Positions 1-5,470 of a DNA stretch of 5,470 bases are shown one piece after another (position 1 is the stretch's first letter; every line of letters starts with the position of its first letter). The notes under the pieces are model-generated. The model was not told the DNA's origin and made no database searches. It was given only the letters and a program-made list of their open reading frames with translations. This DNA comes from Acidimicrobium sp. Its GTDB lineage: Bacteria; Actinomycetota; Acidimicrobiia; Acidimicrobiales; Ilumatobacteraceae. Location: positions 3,285-8,754 of the forward strand of contig DOHD01000002.1 of the NCBI GenBank assembly GCA_003535455.1, given 5' to 3'. The translations under genes and the position numbers were made by a program.

Positions 1-233
1 CCAGCGTCGCGCACACCAATTTTGGCGCGGGCAGCAAGTCGCTTCAACGAGACGTTGCACGGCGTTACTTCGTTCCATGAAGATGCAATCGCTACTTGTG
101 GCTTTACCCAGTCGTCATCACCAAGACCAACCGCGCGCAACATCGCACGCGATGCAGCTTTTTGAATACCATCTGTTACATCACGACTACGCGGCTTTAC
201 ATTCACCGGCGTTGCGTTGTCGCGACCTGTCAT
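1..233 (-). CDS. ilvD: Dihydroxy-acid dehydratase (DHAD), N-terminal part, cut by window edge
   Basis: DHAD dehydrates 2,3-dihydroxy-isovalerate and 2,3-dihydroxy-3-methylvalerate to the 2-oxo acids in valine, isoleucine, leucine and pantothenate synthesis; it is a cytosolic Fe-S enzyme. I translated the 77 complete codons from the ATG at 233. They carry the family's N-terminal signatures: RSRDVTDG (residues 15-22), [10 protein letters not shown] (28-37), then [17 protein letters not shown] (44-60). Cys59 in TPCN sits where the first cluster-ligand cysteine of IlvD lies. The rest of the protein (the family is usually about 550-620 residues) is outside the window. The start is fixed by the preceding permease stop: in this frame the order is TAA, CCT, ATG, so no longer in-frame start exists. 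No convincing Shine-Dalgarno precedes it, which suggests translational coupling to the permease gene, or a leaderless start from a TAGTCT box at 247-242, eight bases upstream. Whether the cluster is 2Fe-2S or 4Fe-4S cannot be judged from this part. Confidence 0.95.
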   Translation of the reverse strand, partial: MTGRDNATPVNVKPRSRDVTDGIQKAASRAMLRAVGLGDDDWVKPQVAIASSWNEVTPCNVSLKRLAARAKIGVRDA

Positions 234-236
234 AGG

Positions 237-1055
237 TTAAGAGACTAGTTGTTTATCTGCTTTCGAGCCCCGCAGATAAAGCGCAAGCACCGGAATCAAA
301 TATATGAAATACGTGATTACACGAATTCTCTCGGGGTTTGCATGCCACCCGAAAAGTCCGCGCATGAAATCATAAAAAGTTCCACCTGCCGACCAGATGC
401 CACTTTCGATTGTCCAAGCCGACTCGATCAAATAGCCGGTCTCAAGTCCAAGTAGTTCGCGAAACTCATGCACGGTTTTGCCAGCGAGGCCAGCGGCAAA
501 CATCAACAACAAAATCGCCGTGACGTTGAAAAACGTCTTTAGGTTTACTCGGCTACCAGCTTTGAAAACGAAATATCCGATTGCCACCGCGACAACCAAA
601 CCGATTATCCCACCGATCACAACCGATGATCCCGATGCTGTTTCTGTTTTTGCACTCAACAAAAACAGCGCGGTTTCTAATCCTTCACGGGCGACTGCGA
701 CGAACGCAATCGTTACCAATGCGGTTTTTGATGATGTTTCGACTTTATTGCGCAATTCAGCGCTCATATTCTTTGCGTTCGCTCGCATCCAAAAAATCAT
801 TTGCGTCAACACGAGCATCGCGGCCAGTGCCAACGTGCCTTCGACCGCGTATTCAACTTTGCCGTTTAATCCATCAACGAGAACATAAACCAAAATGCCG
901 ACGACAAGACAGGCGATGGTTGCAGCAATCGTGCCGAACCAAACTGATTTGCTCTCGTCGCGACGGTTGGTCTTGGCCAAATAAGTCAACAAAATAGAAA
1001 TCACAAGCGACGCCTCGAGGCCCTCGCGCAACGTGATCAAAAAACTTGAACCCAT
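237..1055 (-). CDS. efeU: FTR1/EfeU-family high-affinity iron permease
   Basis: Integral membrane permease of the OFeT/FTR1 family, which moves iron into the cell across the cytoplasmic membrane. It is 272 residues, near the usual bacterial length. Two REGLE motifs, the iron-handling signature of the family, are at residues 10-14 (in TLREGLEASL) and 123-127 (in VAREGLETAL), each inside a hydrophobic helix. By eye there are seven membrane segments: about 5-27, 39-60, 69-90, 112-134, 145-165, 177-193 and 247-262. I chose the ATG at 1055 because AAGGGAG lies five bases upstream and the protein then begins a few residues before the first REGLE helix. A longer GTG start at 1094 would lie in the promoter/iron-box region. 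No EfeO or EfeB partner is next to it: ilvD follows after three bases. The promoter region carries two DtxR/IdeR-like boxes, so iron repression is likely. The symbol efeU is by family similarity; a stand-alone FTR1 permease is the safer functional wording. Confidence 0.93.
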   Translation of the reverse strand: MGSSFLITLREGLEASLVISILLTYLAKTNRRDESKSVWFGTIAATIACLVVGILVYVLVDGLNGKVEYAVEGTLALAAMLVLTQMIFWMRANAKNMSAELRNKVETSSKTALVTIAFVAVAREGLETALFLLSAKTETASGSSVVIGGIIGLVVAVAIGYFVFKAGSRVNLKTFFNVTAILLLMFAAGLAGKTVHEFRELLGLETGYLIESAWTIESGIWSAGGTFYDFMRGLFGWHANPERIRVITYFIYLIPVLALYLRGSKADKQLVS

Positions 1056-1060
1056 AATTT

Positions 1061-1067
1061 CTCCCTT
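1061..1067 (-). promoter_or_regulatory. Ribosome binding site of the iron permease gene
   Basis: AAGGGAG on the minus strand, five bases before the ATG at 1055. It decides the start codon against an upstream GTG at 1094, and it is the only strong Shine-Dalgarno sequence in the window. Confidence 0.85.
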
Positions 1068-1072
1068 GTAGA

Positions 1073-1092
1073 TTTTGTTAGGCAAGCCTAAC
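1073..1092 (-). promoter_or_regulatory. DtxR/IdeR-type iron box 1 (perfect inverted repeat)
   Basis: The core at 1077-1092 is a perfect inverted repeat, GTTAGGC-AA-GCCTAAC on the plus strand. On the minus strand, 1091-1073 aligns to the DtxR/IdeR consensus TTAGGTTAGSCTAACCTAA with 15 of 19 positions matching by hand count. It would lie over the expected transcription start of the permease gene, just downstream of the -10 box, so a bound regulator should block initiation. The downstream gene is an iron permease, which fits this regulator family. The hairpin reading is less likely: on neither strand is it followed by the T run of a terminator. Confidence 0.75.
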
Positions 1093-1094
1093 AC

Positions 1095-1123
1095 ATATTA
1101 GGCTATCCTTACATTTTTCACAA
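1095..1123 (-). promoter_or_regulatory. Sigma-70-type promoter for the iron permease gene
   Basis: Minus strand: -35 candidate TTGTGA (1123-1118), 17-base spacer, -10 candidate TAATAT (1100-1095). Each hexamer matches four of six consensus positions and the spacing is optimal. An A/T-rich stretch (1139-1124) precedes it and could act as an UP-like element. The expected start is near 1088, giving a leader of about 33 bases that contains the Shine-Dalgarno sequence. The -10 overlaps iron box 2 and the start site overlaps iron box 1. Confidence 0.55.
1098..1116 (+). promoter_or_regulatory. DtxR/IdeR-type iron box 2 (weaker)
   Basis: Plus-strand TTAGGCTATCCTTACATTT matches TTAGGTTAGSCTAACCTAA at 13 of 19 positions by hand count, with half-sites TTAGG (1098-1102) and CCTTA (1107-1111). 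Its TTAGG starts exactly 20 bases after the TTAGG of box 1 (1078), close to two helical turns, so both sites would face the same side of the DNA. It overlaps the -10 and spacer of the permease promoter. It is weaker than box 1, and the call rests partly on their pairing and location. Confidence 0.55.
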
Positions 1124-1139
1124 ATCAATAATTTTTTGC

Positions 1140-2582
1140 CTATTTTGCTCGCTTTGATTGCAATATCGCCGTCACGGCTTTGCCGTCTGCTTTGCCTTTG
1201 GACGACTTCATGATTGCGCCGACGAGAGCTCCAAGAGCTTTTTCTTCGCCGGCACAATATTTTTGCCAAGCGCCTGGTTCTGCTGCAATCGCAGCGTCGA
1301 CCATTGACTCAAGCGCCCCAGTATCAAGAGTCTCGAACCCACGCTTGGCAGCCATCGCCACCACATCGCCGCCACCAGCATCAATCAAATCGGTGAGCAA
1401 AGTTTTCGCCTGAGTCGAAGTAACTTTTGCGTCTCGCTCGAGAAGAGTGAGCATTGCCAAATCGCGTGCCGGCACTTTAGGTGTTGACCCTTGCTCGGCG
1501 AAAGCTTGTTGCACGTAAATAACCGAGCGTCGTGGGTCACCGCCACAGCCGACAACCTCGCGAACATAGTCGTCTTGTCCACGCTCAACGACCACGAACG
1601 CAGACTCGCCGTCTTTGTCGACGCCGCAAAGTTCGGCTAAAGCTTTACGACGTGCCGCGGGCAAAACTGGCAATGCATCTCGCACACGATCAACCCATGA
1701 CTGCTCGGGCACAAGCGGCACCAAGTCTGGCTCTAAAAAATATCTGTAGTCGTCGGCGTCTTCTTTGGTGCGCAAAGTTTCGGTGCGCCCCGAGGCGTCG
1801 TCCCAGTGGCGAGTTTCTTGACGCACGGTGCCACCACTCTCGATCAAATCAACTTGGCGACGCGCTTCATAGTCGATTGCCCGACCAACTGCTCGAATCG
1901 AATTGACATTCTTGATTTCGCATCGTGTACCAAATTCGGTGCCTGGTTTGTGCACCGAGACATTGACATCACAACGCATCGAACCTTCTTCCATTTTCGC
2001 ATCGCTCGCTTCAACCGCCAACAAAATCGACCGCAACTCGGCCACGTATTGTCGGGCCTGCTCCGAGGTTCGAATGTCGGGTCGCGAAACAATCTCAACA
2101 AGCGGCACGCCTGCGCGGTTGTAATCAAGCAATGAATAATCACTGCCGTGGATTCGACCCGACGAGCCACCAAAGTGGGTCGACTTGCCCGTGTCTTCTT
2201 CGAGGTGGGCGCGTTCGACGCCGATGCGCACATCACCAGGCAGCATCAAAAACCCATCAACGTTTAACGGATGATCATATTGAGTGATCTGATAAGCCTT
2301 CGGCAGGTCTGGGTAAAAATAATTTTTGCGGTGAAATGTGCAAGGTTGCACTTTGCAATTCAATGCCAGACCAATTCGCATTGCCAACTCGATGGCGTGC
2401 TTGTTTAAGACCGGCAAAGCACCTGGCAAACCGAGTGTGACCGGATCGATGTTCGTATTTGGTTCGTCACCAAATCGATTCGCACTCGCGCTGAACATTT
2501 TTGTTTTGGTTGCCAACTCGACGTGCACTTCGAGACCCACAACGAGTTGCCAACCGTTTGGCAGCGCCGCGTTATCGCTCAT
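1140..2582 (-). CDS. gatB: Asp/Glu-tRNA amidotransferase subunit B
   Basis: GatB is the tRNA-binding and kinase subunit of GatCAB. It phosphorylates the mischarged Glu-tRNA(Gln) (or Asp-tRNA(Asn)), and ammonia delivered from GatA then makes the amide. The 480 residues are a normal length. Signatures in order: GLEVHVEL (16-23), KTKMFSAS (26-33), NRAGVPLVEIVS (155-166), MEEGSMRCDVNVS (197-209), GTRCEIKNVNS (218-228) and KEDADDYRYF (273-282). A C-terminal YqeY-like tail ends the protein, with KALGALVGAIMK (448-459) and GKADGKAV (463-470). The ATG at 2582 overlaps the gatA stop as ATGA, which fixes the start and implies translational coupling; upstream there is only a weak GAGCGAG. An oddity is Leu283 after DYRYF, where most members have Pro (YRYFPEPDL), and the helical domain at about 300-385 looks divergent from common GatB sequences. 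All core motifs are present, so it should be functional. Confidence 0.96.
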   Translation of the reverse strand: MSDNAALPNGWQLVVGLEVHVELATKTKMFSASANRFGDEPNTNIDPVTLGLPGALPVLNKHAIELAMRIGLALNCKVQPCTFHRKNYFYPDLPKAYQITQYDHPLNVDGFLMLPGDVRIGVERAHLEEDTGKSTHFGGSSGRIHGSDYSLLDYNRAGVPLVEIVSRPDIRTSEQARQYVAELRSILLAVEASDAKMEEGSMRCDVNVSVHKPGTEFGTRCEIKNVNSIRAVGRAIDYEARRQVDLIESGGTVRQETRHWDDASGRTETLRTKEDADDYRYFLEPDLVPLVPEQSWVDRVRDALPVLPAARRKALAELCGVDKDGESAFVVVERGQDDYVREVVGCGGDPRRSVIYVQQAFAEQGSTPKVPARDLAMLTLLERDAKVTSTQAKTLLTDLIDAGGGDVVAMAAKRGFETLDTGALESMVDAAIAAEPGAWQKYCAGEEKALGALVGAIMKSSKGKADGKAVTAILQSKRAK

Positions 2583-3994
2583 GACGCTCGCTCAAGTTCT
2601 GCGGCTACTTTAAACATCGCCTGCTCGCCCATAGTCGTCGCCAAAACCTGAATGCCGACTGGCATCGAATCTGACCCGACACCAAACGGCACGCTCATCG
2701 CCGGGTGACCAGCCAAATTTGTGGGGATGGTGAACACATCGCACAGGTACATCGCCAACGGGTTGTCTGTTTTAGAGCCAAACTTAAAAGCAGTCGAAGG
2801 CGAAGTCGGCGTCAAAATTGCATCGACATCTTTATAGGCGCGCGCAAAATCATCCGAAATGAGGCGACGTACTTTTAGTGCCTTGCCGTAATACGCGTCG
2901 AAGTAACCAGCCGACAATGCATATGTACCAAGCATGATGCGCCGTTTGACTTCTTCGCCAAAACCCGATTCACGCGTGGCTGCATACATTGCGTTCAGAT
3001 CTGCCGCGTCAACTCGATTGCCATATCGCACGCCGTCATATCGTGCGAGATTGCTGCTTGCCTCGGCTGGCGCAATCAGATAATACGCAGTCAAGCAATA
3101 TTGCAGCGATGGCAATTTGACATCGACGACTGTTGCCCCGGCGACGCGCAAAGCGTCGAACGCGGCTTCAAGTCGGGCGAGCACGTCTGGTTCGCAACCT
3201 TCTGGCAGGTCGGTGACACGACCAATTCGCATGCCCTTTACGCCGTGATCGAGCACCGACACGAGCGAAGTTGCAGGCTGCGGAATTGAGGTTGAATCCA
3301 TTGGGTCGTGGCCCGAAATAACTTCGAGCAAAGTTGCCGCGTCACGAACATCACTCGTAAACGGACCGATTTGATCGAGGCTGCTCGCAAAAGCAACCAA
3401 TCCATAACGAGAAACCGCGCCATATGTCGGTTTAACGCCGACAACTCCACATAAGGCCGCAGGTTGACGAATGCTTCCGCCAGTATCACTGCCCAATGAT
3501 GCGGCGGCGAAACCAGCACTAACCGCAGCGGCGCTGCCACCACTCGAGCCGCCAGGAACGCGTGAGACATCAAGTGGATTTTTCGTCGGCCCAAACGCCG
3601 AGTTCTCGGTGCTCGAACCCATCGCAAATTCGTCGAGGTTTGTCTTGCCAACAATTACGGCGCCAGCGTTGCGCAACTTCGTAACCACAGTGGCGTCGTA
3701 TGGCGGCTTCCAACCTTGCAAAATTTTTGAAGAGCAAGTTGTTTCGACGCCGCGAGTACACATGTTGTCTTTAAGCGCGATCGGCACACCCGCCAACGCG
3801 CCGACTGCTTTGCCAGACTTCACATCTTCGTCAATTTTTGCGGCGTCTTTGCGTGCTTGATCTGAGGTAACCAAATTAAACGCATGAATTTCGCTCTCAC
3901 GCTCGTTTATGCGCGCGAGATGCTCTTCAACGACTGCGATTGCCGTTTTTGAGCCCGAAGATACTGCGGCGACTATTTCAACAAGTTTCTGCAT
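2579..3994 (-). CDS. gatA: Asp/Glu-tRNA amidotransferase subunit A (glutamine amidase)
   Basis: GatA hydrolyses glutamine and passes the ammonia to GatB for amidation of mischarged tRNA. It is an amidase-signature enzyme of 471 residues, close to the family norm. The Ser-cisSer-Lys triad is visible: Lys75 in PIALKDN (71-77), Ser150 in PGGSSGGSA (147-155), and the nucleophile Ser174 in SDTGGSIRQPA (169-179). The 24-residue spacing of the two serines agrees with characterised GatA proteins. Arg352 (in KRRIMLG) and Asp419 (in YLCDVFTIP) appear to match the glutamine-binding Arg and Asp of the Staphylococcus enzyme, which supports amidotransferase rather than general amidase. The gatC-gatA-gatB context confirms this. 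The ATG at 3994 lies three bases after the gatC stop in the same frame (TAA, GTA, ATG), with no strong ribosome binding site, so coupling to gatC is likely. Its TGA overlaps the gatB ATG by four bases. Confidence 0.97.
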   Translation of the reverse strand: MQKLVEIVAAVSSGSKTAIAVVEEHLARINERESEIHAFNLVTSDQARKDAAKIDEDVKSGKAVGALAGVPIALKDNMCTRGVETTCSSKILQGWKPPYDATVVTKLRNAGAVIVGKTNLDEFAMGSSTENSAFGPTKNPLDVSRVPGGSSGGSAAAVSAGFAAASLGSDTGGSIRQPAALCGVVGVKPTYGAVSRYGLVAFASSLDQIGPFTSDVRDAATLLEVISGHDPMDSTSIPQPATSLVSVLDHGVKGMRIGRVTDLPEGCEPDVLARLEAAFDALRVAGATVVDVKLPSLQYCLTAYYLIAPAEASSNLARYDGVRYGNRVDAADLNAMYAATRESGFGEEVKRRIMLGTYALSAGYFDAYYGKALKVRRLISDDFARAYKDVDAILTPTSPSTAFKFGSKTDNPLAMYLCDVFTIPTNLAGHPAMSVPFGVGSDSMPVGIQVLATTMGEQAMFKVAAELERAS

Positions 3995-3997
3995 TAC

Positions 3998-4300
3998 TTA
4001 TACATCGAATCCGATTGTTGGTGGCACTCGAAAACGACCGCTTTCGGCGGCAGGTGCTTGGTCTAAAACTTCTTGACGATCCAGAGATTTGGCTTCAACG
4101 TCTTCGCGCATCACATTATTTAATGGGTAGGGCTGAGTCATCGGCTCGACATCCGAAAGATCGAGGGCATCGATATCGCGAAAGTGTTCGAGCATTCCCA
4201 CCAATTGGGTGGTCATTTTCTCTGCTTGTTCGGGCGAGAGGCTTAATCTTGCAAGTCGCGAAACTTTGACGACAGTTTCTTTTGAAATCGGCTCTGGCAC
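3998..4300 (-). CDS. gatC: Asp/Glu-tRNA amidotransferase subunit C
   Basis: GatC is the small belt-like subunit that wraps around and stabilises the GatA-GatB contact. It has 100 residues, the usual size. It opens with the family pattern SKETVVKVSRLARLSLS (6-22), then a helix ending in the conserved acidic turn LDLSDVEP (46-53), NNVMREDV (61-68), and APAAESGRFRVP (82-93) near the C-terminus. The start codon is GTG at 4300. It is the only reasonable start: the previous in-frame stop is the TAG of the upstream alpha-galactosidase gene (4330-4328), 27 bases away, and there is no other ATG, GTG or TTG between them. No Shine-Dalgarno is seen, but TAGAAT lies seven bases upstream, suggesting a leaderless transcript. 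It is first in the gatCAB cluster, with a three-base gap to gatA. Confidence 0.95.
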   Translation of the reverse strand: MPEPISKETVVKVSRLARLSLSPEQAEKMTTQLVGMLEHFRDIDALDLSDVEPMTQPYPLNNVMREDVEAKSLDRQEVLDQAPAAESGRFRVPPTIGFDV

Positions 4301-4307
4301 GCGGTTA

Positions 4308-4313
4308 ATTCTA
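4308..4313 (-). promoter_or_regulatory. Possible -10 box for a leaderless gatC transcript
   Basis: TAGAAT on the minus strand (5 of 6 matches to TATAAT), followed by exactly seven bases and then the GTG of gatC at 4300. That spacing would put the transcription start on the first base of the start codon, the arrangement typical of leaderless actinobacterial genes, and it explains the absent Shine-Dalgarno. The -35 region is poor: TTGTGT at 4339-4334 is 20 bases away, longer than usual. Actinobacterial leaderless promoters often lack a clear -35, but the call rests on one hexamer. Confidence 0.4.
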
Positions 4314-4327
4314 CGAGGCGAGTCACG

Positions 4328-5470
4328 CTAGACACACAAGAGGTGAAGAATCACTCCACTTTCTGGTTGCAATACGGGCAGTTTCAAACCCAAAGTCTCA
4401 AGTTGCTGGCCGGAGAAAACACCAACATCACGACCAACCGACAAATCTGAATCAAAAGTTGCGACTCGATACTTTCGATCTGCGACAAGACCGGGCAATC
4501 GCAAAAACTGGGTGCGTTCGTTTTCTGAGTCGCTCGTCAGTTGCACGATCGACACCATGGCCTCCGATCGATCAACCGAATAAACGCCGTGGCAAATCTG
4601 CGATGTGCTTTCTGGGTCGAATCGCACGGCGTCACCTGCGTGCAAAATATCGCGGTGTTTCTTGTGCCAGACAATAACTTGACGAAGCCTCTGCAATTCA
4701 TCATCGCTGCATTTTGTCAGGTCCAATTCGAGACCCAAATGTCCGAACACGGCCGAGATCGCCCGAAAACCCAACGAATGCGAACGCCCGGTCGTGTGCG
4801 CCTTTTCGGCACCGATGTGTGCGCCCATAACTTCGTTCGGAACAAACATCGACGCACCGCGCTGAATTTTTTGCCGACGAAATGGGTCGATGCAGTCGCT
4901 CGTCCAGACTCGATCTGCTCGACGCAAAATTTCGTGGTCGATGCGTCCACCACCCGAAGCACAACTCTCGAATTCGACATTCTGATGTGCAATACGCAGT
5001 TGATCGATCAACCTGTAAACAGCCAGGGTCTGTTCGTGTGTTCCGGCGGCGCCGTTTTGCAGTGTCGCCTGGACATGAGGCCTGTTCATGTCCCACTTCA
5101 CGAACGCGATTTGATGTTCGCACAGCAACGCGTCAAGTTTTGAGTAGACATATCTATATGCGGGCTCGTGCGCCAAGTTCAACACAAGTTGGTTTCTCGC
5201 ACGCACTGGTTCATAGTCAGGCGAATTCAAAGCCCAATCAGGGTGACTGCGAAATAGTTCGCTGTCTTCGTTGATCATCTCTGGCTCGACCCAAATACCA
5301 AAGTCCATGCCGAGGCTTTGAACATAAGAGATCAACGGCGTCAACCCATTCGGATAAATCTCGGGCGATACCCACCAATCACCCAAACTCGATTTGTCGT
5401 TTCGCCGACCCGCGAACCAACCGTCATCTAATACAAACCTCTCGACACCGACACCTGCGGCCAAATCGGC
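4328..5470 (-). CDS. GH36 alpha-galactosidase, C-terminal part, cut by window edge
   Basis: Glycoside hydrolase family 36 enzyme, expected to release alpha-1,6-linked galactose from oligosaccharides such as melibiose and raffinose by a retaining mechanism. The last 380 codons are present; the reading frame is open to the right edge and the start is outside. Numbering from the first visible codon, the sequence runs into the catalytic (beta/alpha)8 barrel: FVLDDGWF (12-19), FGIWVEPEM (57-65), FVKWDMNRP (123-131) with likely nucleophile Asp127, ESCASGGGRID (168-178), and VWTSDCID (188-195) with likely acid/base Asp192. MGAHIG and AHTTGR motifs follow (about 215-229), then a C-terminal beta domain. 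Both catalytic aspartates are present, so the enzyme looks active. The missing N-terminal beta-sandwich domain is probably about 350 residues in a family of about 700-750. No secretion signal can be judged. The exact substrate is inferred only from the family. It ends 27 bases before gatC with no terminator between, so read-through into gatCAB is possible. Confidence 0.93.
   Translation of the reverse strand, partial: ADLAAGVGVERFVLDDGWFAGRRNDKSSLGDWWVSPEIYPNGLTPLISYVQSLGMDFGIWVEPEMINEDSELFRSHPDWALNSPDYEPVRARNQLVLNLAHEPAYRYVYSKLDALLCEHQIAFVKWDMNRPHVQATLQNGAAGTHEQTLAVYRLIDQLRIAHQNVEFESCASGGGRIDHEILRRADRVWTSDCIDPFRRQKIQRGASMFVPNEVMGAHIGAEKAHTTGRSHSLGFRAISAVFGHLGLELDLTKCSDDELQRLRQVIVWHKKHRDILHAGDAVRFDPESTSQICHGVYSVDRSEAMVSIVQLTSDSENERTQFLRLPGLVADRKYRVATFDSDLSVGRDVGVFSGQQLETLGLKLPVLQPESGVILHLLCV

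Noticed and set aside
478..888. Plus-strand open frame of 136 codons opposite the iron permease gene
   Set aside because: It is antisense to a well-supported membrane protein gene and its translation shows no family features.
1077..1092. Perfect inverted repeat as a transcription terminator hairpin for gatB
   Set aside because: The loop would be only two bases and there is no T run after it on the minus strand. It lies downstream of the permease promoter and fits an iron box better.
1056..1094. Longer permease start at a GTG (1094), adding 13 residues
   Set aside because: It would begin between the -10 box and iron box 1, upstream of the predicted transcription start, and lacks a ribosome binding site; the ATG at 1055 has an excellent one.
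4541..5143. Plus-strand open frame of 200 codons opposite the alpha-galactosidase gene
   Set aside because: It lies wholly antisense to a gene with intact catalytic motifs; its translation is Cys/Arg/His-rich without recognisable domains. It is a shadow of the real frame.
5462..5464. TTG at 5464 as the start of the alpha-galactosidase
   Set aside because: The frame stays open to the window edge, and the visible protein begins inside the catalytic barrel just before the LDDGWF motif, so the true start is well outside.
1..5470. CRISPR array, insertion sequence, tRNA, phage or toxin-antitoxin/defence genes
   Set aside because: No direct repeats with spacers, transposase motifs, tRNA-like folds or small paired genes were seen. 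The window is tightly packed with recognisable metabolic, translation and transport genes.

Overview
The window looks like ordinary chromosome from an actinobacterium. The base composition is roughly half G+C by eye, lower than in many soil actinobacteria. The main pointers are: paired sites resembling the DtxR/IdeR iron box (TTAGGTTAGSCTAACCTAA type) in front of an iron permease; a stand-alone gatC-gatA-gatB cluster; a possible leaderless start with a TANNNT box seven bases before a GTG codon; and only one clear Shine-Dalgarno sequence among five visible starts. A freshwater or marine actinobacterium with a compact genome (for example an acidimicrobial lineage) would fit, but that placement is inference.

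All six genes are on the minus strand, so transcription runs from the right end to the left. In that order: (1) the C-terminal 380 codons of a GH36 alpha-galactosidase, entering from the right edge and ending at 4328; (2) gatC (4300-3998, GTG start), gatA (3994-2579) and gatB (2582-1140), the three subunits of the tRNA-dependent amidotransferase; (3) an 84-base spacer (1139-1056) holding a promoter and two iron-box-like sites; (4) an FTR1/EfeU-type high-affinity iron permease (1055-237); (5) the first 77 codons of ilvD, dihydroxy-acid dehydratase, leaving at the left edge.

Coding density is very high. Gaps are 27, 3, -4, 84 and 3 bases, with no recognisable intrinsic terminator and no gene-free stretch over 300 bases. 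GatCAB converts mischarged Glu-tRNA(Gln) (and possibly Asp-tRNA(Asn)) to the correct aminoacyl-tRNA. The permease brings in iron under apparent DtxR/IdeR-type control. The most distinctive feature is that ilvD, which encodes an Fe-S enzyme, starts three bases after the permease stop and so seems to lie downstream of an iron-regulated promoter.

I found no CRISPR array, mobile element, RNA gene, phage gene or clearly novel system. The points worth a second look are regulatory: the twin iron boxes, the efeU-ilvD coupling and the possible leaderless start of gatC.
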